IMG/VR virus record: IMGVR_UViG_3300035698_012149
Coordinates: 1 to 50,532 of that record
Reading direction: 5' to 3' (one strand)
DNA: 50,532 bases
From: a virus
Numbering within the stretch: position 1 is the first letter of the stretch; each line of letters begins with the position of its first letter. Positions 1-6,870 of the stretch are shown in pieces. The translations under genes were made by a program, and so were the position numbers. The notes beneath the pieces are model-generated. The model saw nothing but the letters and a program-made list of their open reading frames with translations, was not told where the DNA came from and searched no databases.

Positions 1-127
1 GATGGTCAGTATCAATAATCTTATCGATTTGACAACGGCCAAGACAGCCGTCATTGATGGGTTCATCGCAAGGGATTTCCCACAAGACTTTAAGAAGCAT
101 AGAGGGGCGATATTCAAGTATCCACCA
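1..127. repeat. Terminal direct repeat, left copy
   Basis: Bases 1-127 are identical to 50406-50532. The repeat lies inside one continuous reading frame that is restored when the ends are joined, so it is an overlap of a circular assembly (127 is a common assembler k-mer) rather than a duplicated gene. A true terminal redundancy of the same length cannot be excluded. Confidence 0.97.
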
Positions 128-2392
128 AAGACACAACCTGGCCGGGAGCTGGTCTATAATCTTGAAGATGGCGTTTGGGTCGCGTATGAAGTACCGGAAG
201 AGATTGCGGCAATGTTCCAATCGCATGACGTTGGTGGCCTGTATGCAATCAGCCAGTTCGTTAGCAGTCAGTTGTATGGGATATTCCACCCGCTATACGT
301 CACGCTTTCAACAGCGTTCCATGTCGGCAACATCCCAAGGGATACGTTCCGGAGCTGGAGTAACCTTGAGATCCTCGGCAAAGCAAGAGCTAAACGAAAG
401 TACCATGAGTATATGCAGCAACCGGGCATGACTTCTGCCCAAGCGAAGATCCTTGCTAAAAAGGAGCTGGTGTCGTTAGCCCAAGTCATTAAGGAGCTCA
501 TCAAGGGTCTGCCTGAAGGGCATAAGAGGGCAATGGGGGTCGATACACCTCTGGTTAGGCAGATGCTTGAGTCGAGAGCGTTAGGAGTTCCGTTCACATC
601 ACTCAACACAAGCGCTAATGATAAAAACGTATTGAAGAAACTGTCGAAAGCGTATGGACTAGGCGATCGAGTTACCGACCAGACCATCCACGGGATAATG
701 CGACGGGTGGCCGATCAGGTTATGGAACCGCTCTTCGGAGCTGGGGGGCTGGGTGTAAATGAACAAGTCTTCGGGATTGGTAATCGAGCAAAGGATGCGG
801 TTTTTAGTGTAGGCGAATACTTTGGTACAACAGCAGAAACGGCAAGCAAAGTAGCAGGGTGGAACCTACTGAAGAGCCGAAAGTACACTGATGCCGAGGC
901 AGCGTATGCTGTTCGCGAGTATGTTGGCACACCGAACTTTGAAGAGCACGGTTTGGCGAGTCCAATTACCAACTCGATTTTCATGTATGCAAAAGTCAGG
1001 TGGAACGGGCTGATGGCCGACATGGAGCTGCTCCGAGGCAAGAGTCCGATCGAGCCGCATACTGGAGCTGGGTTCTGGTTCTACCACCTCAAGTACACCG
1101 TAATACCTCGGCTCATTACGAAGACGGCCGAACATGGAGGGCTTGGAGCTGCGATAGGGGCTCTGCTTGGTGCGTTTGGGGGCGATGACGATGACGATAG
1201 TTGGCTCTTAGGAAAGGTTAAGGCAGGGGAACAAGGGGTAAGCATGGCTGGGAGCTGGGTGCTCGATGCAAACTATGCTCTGCCGATCGGGTTCACCGAC
1301 GATAACCAGGGCAATACTAAAGCCATCATGCTCACAATGCCTATGGGCGACACCCATCGGTTCATTTCGCAAGTATCCTCGGCCGTTATGGATCTTGTGT
1401 TAGAAGCTGCTGGCACAAAGACCAGGTTGGGATCCAAGACGGCCGCGGCTCAAAAGGTAGGTAGTTCGCTCTGGGATTACTTTGTCCCTTCAGTCGGCCC
1501 CCATATCAATGTCCCAGTCACATGGCTAAAATACTCGGCCGGCTTGAACCCGGAAGATCAATTCTACAACGAACCTATCGTTCCTTCCGGTGCGTGGAAG
1601 GCCGGTGGGTGGATAGCGAATCGGAAGATGATAGCATGGTCAGAATCTCAACTCGGGATGTTTGGCGACGTTACTCACCTCGTTACAGGGCAGTTCCTTG
1701 GCAATGCTTATGAGGATTCCGGTAACATTACTACATTTGAACGAGTAGCCAAGTTCCCGGCCGGCTGGAATCGGTTCCTCAAAGTTAAGGATACAGGAAC
1801 GAGAGAAGACGAACGAGCGGCACAGGAAGCTGAAGAAAGCGAGAACGCTCAATTCTTCAAGGGTCTCCCCAACTCAACTCAGCGGGTGGCGGGTCAATAC
1901 TTCTCGCTAACGAGAGCCAAGCCAACAGAGATCTCGCGTCGGCTACGTCGCCGGCTGACGGCGAATTGGTACGGCCAGAGTTATACTCCAATGAAGGACA
2001 TTATCAAGGCTGTAGAAAAAGAAAATGGAGAGCCAGGGTCCGCGGCAATGAGGAAGGTGCTTGAGCAAAGCAGCGACGAGGTGGAATTGATTAACATAAA
2101 GAAGCCACTCCTCGACAAACACATCAGACCAAGCATATATCGGCTTACAGCACCGAAGGCAGTTGGTTCACCAAAACACAACGATGATGCCCTTGTGGTG
2201 AATTATGGCCGCAAGCATACCTTTGCGGAGCTGGAGCAGTTACTTATAGACGAGTATAGCATACGCAGCGAACGTGCCGGCCGGACGCCGCATACCGACA
2301 AGGAGACTTCGACTGGTCTTACTACGCCGTTTGGGAAGAGGATTAAGAAGTTGAAACGCTGGCACTCGTCGCAATATCGGCCGGCGCATTAG
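1..2392 (+). CDS. Giant internal-virion/polyvalent protein, C-terminal part
   Basis: This is the C-terminal third of the gene that starts at 45361. Base 1 is the third base of a Lys codon and the frame continues to the TAG at 2390-2392. The ATG at position 2 corresponds to residue 1683 of about 2,478 and need not be a start. It resembles the domain found near the C-terminus of large phage polyvalent proteins (LPD38-like, around FHVGNIPRDT); that assignment is from memory of the family. A hydrophobic Gly/Ala stretch is followed directly by five Asp at about residues 2077-2081 (DNA 1144-1198), a possible membrane-active segment with an acidic brake. The rest is mostly helical and charged. The role is inferred: a protein packaged in the head and ejected with the DNA. 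The stop abuts the stop of the convergent gene at 2393 with no spacer. Confidence 0.9.
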   Translation, partial: MVSINNLIDLTTAKTAVIDGFIARDFPQDFKKHRGAIFKYPPKTQPGRELVYNLEDGVWVAYEVPEEIAAMFQSHDVGGLYAISQFVSSQLYGIFHPLYVTLSTAFHVGNIPRDTFRSWSNLEILGKARAKRKYHEYMQQPGMTSAQAKILAKKELVSLAQVIKELIKGLPEGHKRAMGVDTPLVRQMLESRALGVPFTSLNTSANDKNVLKKLSKAYGLGDRVTDQTIHGIMRRVADQVMEPLFGAGGLGVNEQVFGIGNRAKDAVFSVGEYFGTTAETASKVAGWNLLKSRKYTDAEAAYAVREYVGTPNFEEHGLASPITNSIFMYAKVRWNGLMADMELLRGKSPIEPHTGAGFWFYHLKYTVIPRLITKTAEHGGLGAAIGALLGAFGGDDDDDSWLLGKVKAGEQGVSMAGSWVLDANYALPIGFTDDNQGNTKAIMLTMPMGDTHRFISQVSSAVMDLVLEAAGTKTRLGSKTAAAQKVGSSLWDYFVPSVGPHINVPVTWLKYSAGLNPEDQFYNEPIVPSGAWKAGGWIANRKMIAWSESQLGMFGDVTHLVTGQFLGNAYEDSGNITTFERVAKFPAGWNRFLKVKDTGTREDERAAQEAEESENAQFFKGLPNSTQRVAGQYFSLTRAKPTEISRRLRRRLTANWYGQSYTPMKDIIKAVEKENGEPGSAAMRKVLEQSSDEVELINIKKPLLDKHIRPSIYRLTAPKAVGSPKHNDDALVVNYGRKHTFAELEQLLIDEYSIRSERAGRTPHTDKETSTGLTTPFGKRIKKLKRWHSSQYRPAH

Positions 2393-2704
2393 TTAGGGGT
2401 GGGTAGCTGCCTTGTAGCTCATTTGGGTCTCACGGATTGAGAGAAGCTGATCTTCTATTCGCCTGAAATTGTCGTGCATATCAACGCTCATTTTCTCTAC
2501 CTTTTGCTTGAACCAGTCCGGCGGTATCTCAACCTCCTCAACCACAGCAAGCCTGGTTTGCATCACTGCGATGAGTGAACAATTTGCGGTAATAGAAACT
2601 GTCACCCATACCGCCCAGAGAATTACCAATGGATATGTTGCTAGCAAAAAGCGTAACAGGGCAGACCACGGCCCATTCAGTGAGCCTATTTCTTTTTTTT
2701 CCAT
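2393..2704 (-). CDS. Small membrane protein with coiled-coil tail
   Basis: A 103-residue protein. A long hydrophobic segment at about residues 16-48 (FLLATYPLVILWAVWVTV and on) could be one or two membrane passes, followed by a charged helical tail (about 55-95) that looks like a coiled coil. Its place at the end of the leftward operon, next to a nuclease, a second membrane protein and a papain-like hydrolase, would suit a holin or another lysis accessory protein, but nothing in the sequence proves this. The ATG at 2704 follows AGAGGA. Its TAA is directly adjacent to the TAG of the giant virion gene on the other strand. Confidence 0.75.
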   Translation of the reverse strand: MEKKEIGSLNGPWSALLRFLLATYPLVILWAVWVTVSITANCSLIAVMQTRLAVVEEVEIPPDWFKQKVEKMSVDMHDNFRRIEDQLLSIRETQMSYKAATHP

Positions 2705-2706
2705 GA

Positions 2707-3096
2707 TTATAATCCTCTAGAGTCCATTTGTTCTGCGTGACCTTCGGCCACTAGAATTTCTGATAGGTCACTGCCCAGGTTAGAAGCGATCCAGATCCGG
2801 CCCATCGCTCGATCGAATGAGAAGAGCTGACGAAGGATCTCCGTCAAGCTGATATGTTCATCATCGTTCTTATCTTTCGCGAGTGGGATGTGTAGCCACA
2901 GATCCTCGTCTTCCAATAGATTCTCAACGTAATGTGTTGCTCTCATGCCGGCTAGGGTTTTACTCTCGGGTGCATTGCATCCGATCAGTCGGACACGGAT
3001 GGTTTCCCCCGTGCGGAGTTCGACGGCGATTGTGTCAGCGTCGGACACTTTGACTAACGTCACAGGTACGGTGAGCCCGGGTTCTGGTCTTAACAT
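2707..3096 (-). CDS. Staphylococcal nuclease-like (thermonuclease family) protein
   Basis: A 129-residue homologue of the SNase/thermonuclease family, Ca2+-dependent phosphodiesterases that cut DNA or RNA. The OB-fold signatures are present in order: VSDADT (D19, D21), RVRLIGCNAPE with R36 and E44 at the same spacing as R35/E43 of the staphylococcal enzyme, and GRIW with R100 matching R87. A C-terminal LVAEGHA completes the fold. No signal peptide is visible, so it would act in the cytoplasm unless released at lysis. The region between residues 70 and 95 is longer and more acidic than usual. It is separated from the upstream gene by a strong hairpin (3120-3156). The role is unknown; host DNA degradation or superinfection defence are inferences. 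Confidence 0.9.
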   Translation of the reverse strand: MLRPEPGLTVPVTLVKVSDADTIAVELRTGETIRVRLIGCNAPESKTLAGMRATHYVENLLEDEDLWLHIPLAKDKNDDEHISLTEILRQLFSFDRAMGRIWIASNLGSDLSEILVAEGHAEQMDSRGL

Positions 3097-3119
3097 GGCC
3101 CTGCCCCTTTCTAAAATGA

Positions 3120-3156
3120 GTTGCCACCGTCAAACGACGAGCTCAACGGTGGCAAC
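3120..3156 (-). terminator. Hairpin, probable intrinsic terminator
   Basis: A perfect 11-bp stem, GTTGCCACCGT with ACGGTGGCAAC, with a 15-nt loop. In the leftward direction it is followed by TCATTTTAG, a short T-rich stretch. It lies between the stop of the membrane protein gene (3174) and the start of the nuclease gene (3096), so it would end or attenuate the upstream transcript. Confidence 0.6.
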
Positions 3157-3173
3157 TATCGAGGAGACTTAGA

Positions 3174-3491
3174 CTATTTTTCCTCATGTTTCAACTTCTC
3201 GACAGGAATGACTTGTCCCTCTGAATCGTAAAACGTCACATCATATTCACGATCATCGAGTGGCAATGCTGGTGATGGGGTATTCATCTTGCCGGCCGCT
3301 AGCCAAATGCTTGCGACTGCGGCCGCTCCGATTACCGCCAGCTCCTTCCATCCCATCCCTCTCCGCACCACACTAACTCCCGACATTTCCTCCGGTATGT
3401 CTAGGGCCATGTGAGCGGCTTTCCGATGCAATTCTTGGCGCCATTCCTGGCCCTTCAGGTAATTGCCATATAGTGTGTTTTTATCCGTCAA
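3174..3491 (-). CDS. Small membrane-anchored protein, TTG start
   Basis: A 105-residue protein if translation begins at the TTG at 3491-3489, which has GGAGG six bases upstream (3502-3498) and overlaps the end of the preceding gene by 11 bases. A longer frame back to 3554 would overlap that gene by 74 bases and has no comparable site. Residues 1-45 are hydrophilic and basic. One membrane segment follows at about residues 49-67 (LAVIGAAAVASIWLAAGK), then an acidic tail. It looks like a single-pass type II membrane protein. A lysis or envelope role is inferred only from the neighbours. Confidence 0.75.
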   Translation of the reverse strand: MTDKNTLYGNYLKGQEWRQELHRKAAHMALDIPEEMSGVSVVRRGMGWKELAVIGAAAVASIWLAAGKMNTPSPALPLDDREYDVTFYDSEGQVIPVEKLKHEEK

Positions 3492-3732
3492 TGGATACCT
3501 CCGTTTCTGGCGCCGGCCGGAAGAATTCAGCTTCCGTAATACCGTGCGGCCCAATCTTGATCGACTTGAGTCGGTCGTATCGAGTGGATTGCTGCTGCAT
3601 CAACTCGATCATTTCGTCAGCGAAAACCTCATCGGCTCTCGCGATGTCGAGAGCTAGCAGTGTCGCCAGATTGTCATAATCTGGCGACACTCCAGCTTCG
3701 ACGTCCCGAATTACGTTTTCTATTCGGGACAT
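3481..3732 (-). CDS. Hypothetical protein
   Basis: An 83-residue acidic, mostly helical protein with no recognised domain and no Cys. It starts with ATG at 3732, 5 bases after the preceding stop, and its end overlaps the TTG start of the next gene. Its coding sequence contains a perfect 14-bp inverted repeat (3659-3691), unusual inside a gene. Confidence 0.75.
   Translation of the reverse strand: MSRIENVIRDVEAGVSPDYDNLATLLALDIARADEVFADEMIELMQQQSTRYDRLKSIKIGPHGITEAEFFRPAPETEVSIDG
3659..3691. repeat. Perfect 14-bp inverted repeat inside a gene
   Basis: AGTGTCGCCAGATT and its exact reverse complement are separated by a 5-base loop (GTCAT). As RNA this would be a very stable hairpin inside the codons for the small protein 3481-3732. 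It could be a protein-binding or recombination site or an RNA-processing site. No T-run follows, so it is not a typical terminator. Confidence 0.8.
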
Positions 3733-3736
3733 AGGC

Positions 3737-3931
3737 TTAACCCTCCGTCGCGTTCGGTTTGCCGGTTGTCGCGTAGCGGTTTGCTACCGACTGCTCGACG
3801 TCGAGTTCATCGAACTTCCTGTCACCGATGATCGCCTGACGGGACATTTGTGCGACAAAGGCTTTACCCAATGCGTCCGTCGTGAGCGCTTGGGACGTTC
3901 CCAGCGCGCCGTCCATGTCAACTGCTGCCAT
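3737..3931 (-). CDS. Hypothetical small protein
   Basis: A 64-residue protein, start ATG 3931 with GGAGG seven bases upstream. No Cys, no membrane segment and no recognised family. Its good ribosome site and tight spacing to both neighbours support it as a real gene of the terminal leftward cluster. Confidence 0.75.
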   Translation of the reverse strand: MAAVDMDGALGTSQALTTDALGKAFVAQMSRQAIIGDRKFDELDVEQSVANRYATTGKPNATEG

Positions 3932-3951
3932 GATCTTTCCTCCGTTAGCTT

Positions 3952-5109
3952 CTATTGCTTTCGCCGGATGTCGTAGTAAATCTTGCTGGGGCCAGGAGAC
4001 TCTGGCTTTGGCATTTGCGACAATACCTGTAAAACAATTTCATTGACGTCGGGCGACAATCCCGCGTCTCCGCTGTCGCCCTTATCTCCTTTGGCTCCTT
4101 GTACTCCAATGAATCCCCTTGGCCCCGGCACCCCCGGTAATCCTGATTTGCCGGGGGTGCCGTTCAGCCCTGGTTCGCCGTCCACCCCCGCGGGGATAGG
4201 TTTAAGTCGCTTCAATTCTGCTATATCGGCCTGTAGCTGCGAGATTTGCTGCTGTAGCCCCTGCGTCCCGTTGGTGTCTATTATCGCAATCGCCTGGGCG
4301 GCGCCCCTGGGGGGCGGCTTGTCGTTGCTTTCCTGTCTCATTAGGCCGATGGACCTCAATGCTGCGGCTATTAGCCGCCTGATCGGCTTGCAGTGAGCTC
4401 CACTGGTGCCAGTAAGGTCGGTCCCCCATGCGATCGCAACTACCTCTCCCTGTTGGTTTAGGATTGGGCCTCCGCTATCGCCATCTCGCGATGGATGCTC
4501 AACCCGCACGAAAGATTTGTCCTGTTCTCCCTCGTCAGGGGACTCAAGTCTAGTCAATAAACCAGACGTCCGTCGCCATGATCTGTTAATCTCGCCCCGA
4601 TTGGTCCCCCACCCATTTATCCACAGCCTCGTACCGATTCTAGGCACGATTCTGGCGATTGCTAATGGTCGAACGTCCGGTCGCTTTATCCACAGTGCGG
4701 CTAGGTCTCGACGTTTGTCGGTATGAACAACACATGCCCAATATCGTCGCTTGTTAGGGAACGTCACCAAAATCTTTTCCTGAGCTCGTTCTACAATGTG
4801 CCAGTTCGTCAAGACAATGCCAGTGGTATCGTCCACCGCAACTAACACGCCCGTCCCTAGGTCCGTCTCGTTTGCTACTGGAACGGACACCATTACGACG
4901 GCTGGGTTAGCTACGACCTGACGAGCTGGATGAGCTGGACGAGCTGGACGAGGTTGGTGGACCTGTTGTTGTGGTATCGGGCATTGGCCGGACCAACAAC
5001 TATTACAAACTGGTCGTTGGCCGAATACGATGGTTGCCATCGCCAACATCAGACCAAAAAAAACTACCCAAAAAAAAACTGACGTCCACATTGAGTCTTT
5101 CCGACACAT
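3952..5109 (-). CDS. Membrane-anchored trypsin-like serine protease with collagen-like tail
   Basis: A 385-residue protein with four parts. Residues 8-29 form a signal anchor. A short Cys motif (C35, C38, C43) and a Pro/Arg linker to about 65 follow. Residues 70-240 form a chymotrypsin-fold (S1/DegP-like) protease with the full triad visible: H104 in TNWHIV, D135 in RRDLAALW and S212 in GDSGGP. After a coiled coil (about 283-302) comes an uninterrupted Gly-X-Y stretch of 14 triplets (308-349), collagen-like, and a short C-terminal cap. GGAGG precedes the ATG by six bases. The layout suggests an extracytoplasmic protease that trimerises through the collagen rod. Whether it acts in lysis, as a lysogenic surface protein or on the virion is not shown. 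No PDZ domain is seen. Confidence 0.9.
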   Translation of the reverse strand: MCRKDSMWTSVFFWVVFFGLMLAMATIVFGQRPVCNSCWSGQCPIPQQQVHQPRPARPAHPARQVVANPAVVMVSVPVANETDLGTGVLVAVDDTTGIVLTNWHIVERAQEKILVTFPNKRRYWACVVHTDKRRDLAALWIKRPDVRPLAIARIVPRIGTRLWINGWGTNRGEINRSWRRTSGLLTRLESPDEGEQDKSFVRVEHPSRDGDSGGPILNQQGEVVAIAWGTDLTGTSGAHCKPIRRLIAAALRSIGLMRQESNDKPPPRGAAQAIAIIDTNGTQGLQQQISQLQADIAELKRLKPIPAGVDGEPGLNGTPGKSGLPGVPGPRGFIGVQGAKGDKGDSGDAGLSPDVNEIVLQVLSQMPKPESPGPSKIYYDIRRKQ

Positions 5110-5110
5110 T

Positions 5111-5689
5111 TTAGACCTCCGAAGGAATAAGAGTGACCTTGTATTTGTAAAAAGGGCTCCGAGCCAGATCGGCCGGCTCGGTCAATCGGTTAGCAAGCAT
5201 CGGGACCGGATCCACTCCACCACCGACCTTATCGGCCATCGCGACCGCTTGTGAACAGAATGGCGGTCGAGTGTTCATTGCGTTATCGTCAGTATTGGCT
5301 GTCATTAGTAACCGGACAAAAGGCAGATGCAACATGGCCGCGGCAAGGACGTTTGCGTAGCCGTAATCGCAGCCGGCCATCCCCCGCATGAATCGAGCTG
5401 CACCTTTCGCGTCGTAATGTTCCCATTGGTGATTCGGGTTCGTTTCGTAAACGTCGATTTGGCCGGGATACTTGTCAACCTGGCTCTTCAATGTAACAGC
5501 TCGGCCTCCATGCCACTCGCGAACTTCAACGCAAAACGGATCCTCGTTCCACATAATGAGTTTTGCCGCGTGAGTATGGATCCCACGGCCGATTACGGAG
5601 ATAAGAGACCGTCGCCGGAACAGGAGCAAGTCGTTGTTCCGGATCAGATCTTTGGCCGCTGTTAGTGAGCAAACGGTCATTGCGGTCAT
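5111..5689 (-). CDS. Permuted papain-fold (YiiX/YebB-like NlpC/P60) hydrolase
   Basis: A 192-residue protein with the order of motifs seen in circularly permuted NlpC/P60 enzymes: NDLLLFRR at the N-terminus, a catalytic-type His in IHTHAAKLI (H40), an acidic VEVREW strand, CDYGYANVL, and a late Cys in PPFCSQAVAMA (C145) where family members have the nucleophile. These enzymes cleave amide or acyl bonds, in some cases in the cell wall. No signal peptide is seen. As no classical endolysin was recognised, this is a candidate cell-wall hydrolase; that role is inference. Its start overlaps the preceding stop by 4 bases (5686-5689). Confidence 0.75.
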   Translation of the reverse strand: MTAMTVCSLTAAKDLIRNNDLLLFRRRSLISVIGRGIHTHAAKLIMWNEDPFCVEVREWHGGRAVTLKSQVDKYPGQIDVYETNPNHQWEHYDAKGAARFMRGMAGCDYGYANVLAAAMLHLPFVRLLMTANTDDNAMNTRPPFCSQAVAMADKVGGGVDPVPMLANRLTEPADLARSPFYKYKVTLIPSEV

Positions 5690-6036
5690 GGAATACGTCC
5701 CTTGCCTAGCCGGGAATTTCGAATTTCTTTGCGTCTAGCGTCATGTTCTAAAGATAGATTTGTCATTAACTCATTGTGAACATTGGGATTTTTCTCGCTT
5801 CGCAATCGTCTCTGAGTGACTGTTTTTCGCCTTATGCACGTTTTACATGGAAGTGGTACTATTGTCCGACATTCGTCACACCAGCCTAATAGCCGCTTCG
5901 GTTTCTTTGGTGGCCCAGCTTTAATACGTCGGACCGTCGATCGCGAGACCTTCAAGAGATTAGCGATGTCCGTAGCAGTGAGGTTAGTCCGCTGCAACAG
6001 TTCCTTCGCTCTCTTGATGGTTGCCAGGCTTAACAT
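5686..6036 (-). CDS. Helix-turn-helix protein with zinc-binding Cys motif
   Basis: 116 residues from ATG 6036. A longer frame from a TTG at 6159 would overlap the upstream gene by 71 bases and is less likely. Residues 8-40 form a helix-turn-helix of the resolvase/transposase type (TATDIANLLKVSRSTVRRI), followed by a basic stretch and a four-Cys knuckle (C53, C56, C64, C67). The C-terminus is Arg/Lys-rich. It is probably a DNA-binding regulator. It is tightly coupled to the papain-like hydrolase downstream. Its ribosome site is weak. Confidence 0.75.
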   Translation of the reverse strand: MLSLATIKRAKELLQRTNLTATDIANLLKVSRSTVRRIKAGPPKKPKRLLGWCDECRTIVPLPCKTCIRRKTVTQRRLRSEKNPNVHNELMTNLSLEHDARRKEIRNSRLGKGRIP

Positions 6037-6088
6037 TCCAGTTATTAGTCCTATTTGCGGGGTTGTCGAGAGTAGTTTTTGGCCGGCT

Positions 6089-6526
6089 TCAGTTCCATTG
6101 GTACGGATGGGCCTCAGTTTGGAGATCTTTTTGCAGCTCAACCTCCAAAACCTGAGCAAAACTATAAACTTCTTCCGGAGGAGCTCCGGAACTTATTCGT
6201 TCAACACATTTTCGGAGCCCGTCTCGGATTACATTACACATATTCGTAAGGTTCGATAATTCAACTGTCTCCGAATGTTTCAACGCAGAGGCAAACAAAT
6301 TGTTCAACATCGCCAGGGTGTGTACTGTTATTTCACGAGAATGATGCTCGGGGATCTGCACAGCCAGATCAAGAAAACCTTCAAAAGTCAACTGCACCGC
6401 CTCGATAGTTATCAAACTGGTCTGGACATAATGGAGTCGCAGACTTTCCTCAATGCCGTACAGCATATCACTTGTCATTTTTTCAACCTGTTTGAATTTT
6501 TCAATTCTTTCTGATATTTCTGACAT
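6089..6526 (-). CDS. Hypothetical helical protein
   Basis: A 145-residue protein, helical throughout with heptad-like patterns and no recognised domain. The ATG at 6526 has GAGGAG six bases upstream and overlaps the preceding stop by one base. Two Cys are far apart and unlikely to bind metal. Confidence 0.75.
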   Translation of the reverse strand: MSEISERIEKFKQVEKMTSDMLYGIEESLRLHYVQTSLITIEAVQLTFEGFLDLAVQIPEHHSREITVHTLAMLNNLFASALKHSETVELSNLTNMCNVIRDGLRKCVERISSGAPPEEVYSFAQVLEVELQKDLQTEAHPYQWN

Positions 6527-6870
6527 TATTTTCTCCTCGAAAAGAATTTGATTCGTCTCACCTGTGCGGCTAGCCGCCTCGCTCGACTAAGTAACCTCAG
6601 CCCCTCGCCACATCGCATACAATGTTCGCCACCCCTTATGTCCCACCACTTCTCACTCCAACCACATGCGAGACACGGCTCACCTGGCTCAACGCAGTCG
6701 GCCGGCCACCCGTCCGGCTCAAGGATAACTTCCGGCACCCATTGATAGCCGTCTACTGTTACGACCTCTCTGGCCGGCTGGGGGTTATCGTCTGGTTTCG
6801 GTTCTGGTTTCTTTATGATGTTTTCTGCCGTGTTAGCGTTATGCAGAAATTGGTTTAAGTTTGATTTCAT
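6526..6870 (-). CDS. Zinc-ribbon protein
   Basis: A 114-residue protein with a hydrophilic Pro-rich N-terminus and a CxxC...CxxC zinc ribbon (CLACG and CMRCG about 14 residues apart), then an Arg-rich C-terminal helix. GGAGG lies seven bases before the ATG. Its start overlaps the end of the primase-helicase gene (ATGA), so it may be a partner of that protein or of replication DNA. The function is not known. Confidence 0.75.
   Translation of the reverse strand: MKSNLNQFLHNANTAENIIKKPEPKPDDNPQPAREVVTVDGYQWVPEVILEPDGWPADCVEPGEPCLACGWSEKWWDIRGGEHCMRCGEGLRLLSRARRLAAQVRRIKFFSRRK

Noticed and set aside
3983-4396. Plus-strand frame with collagen-like Gly/Pro/Ser pattern
   Set aside because: It is the mirror of the collagen-encoding codons on the minus strand; GGN/CCN repeats give Gly-Pro-like residues on both strands.
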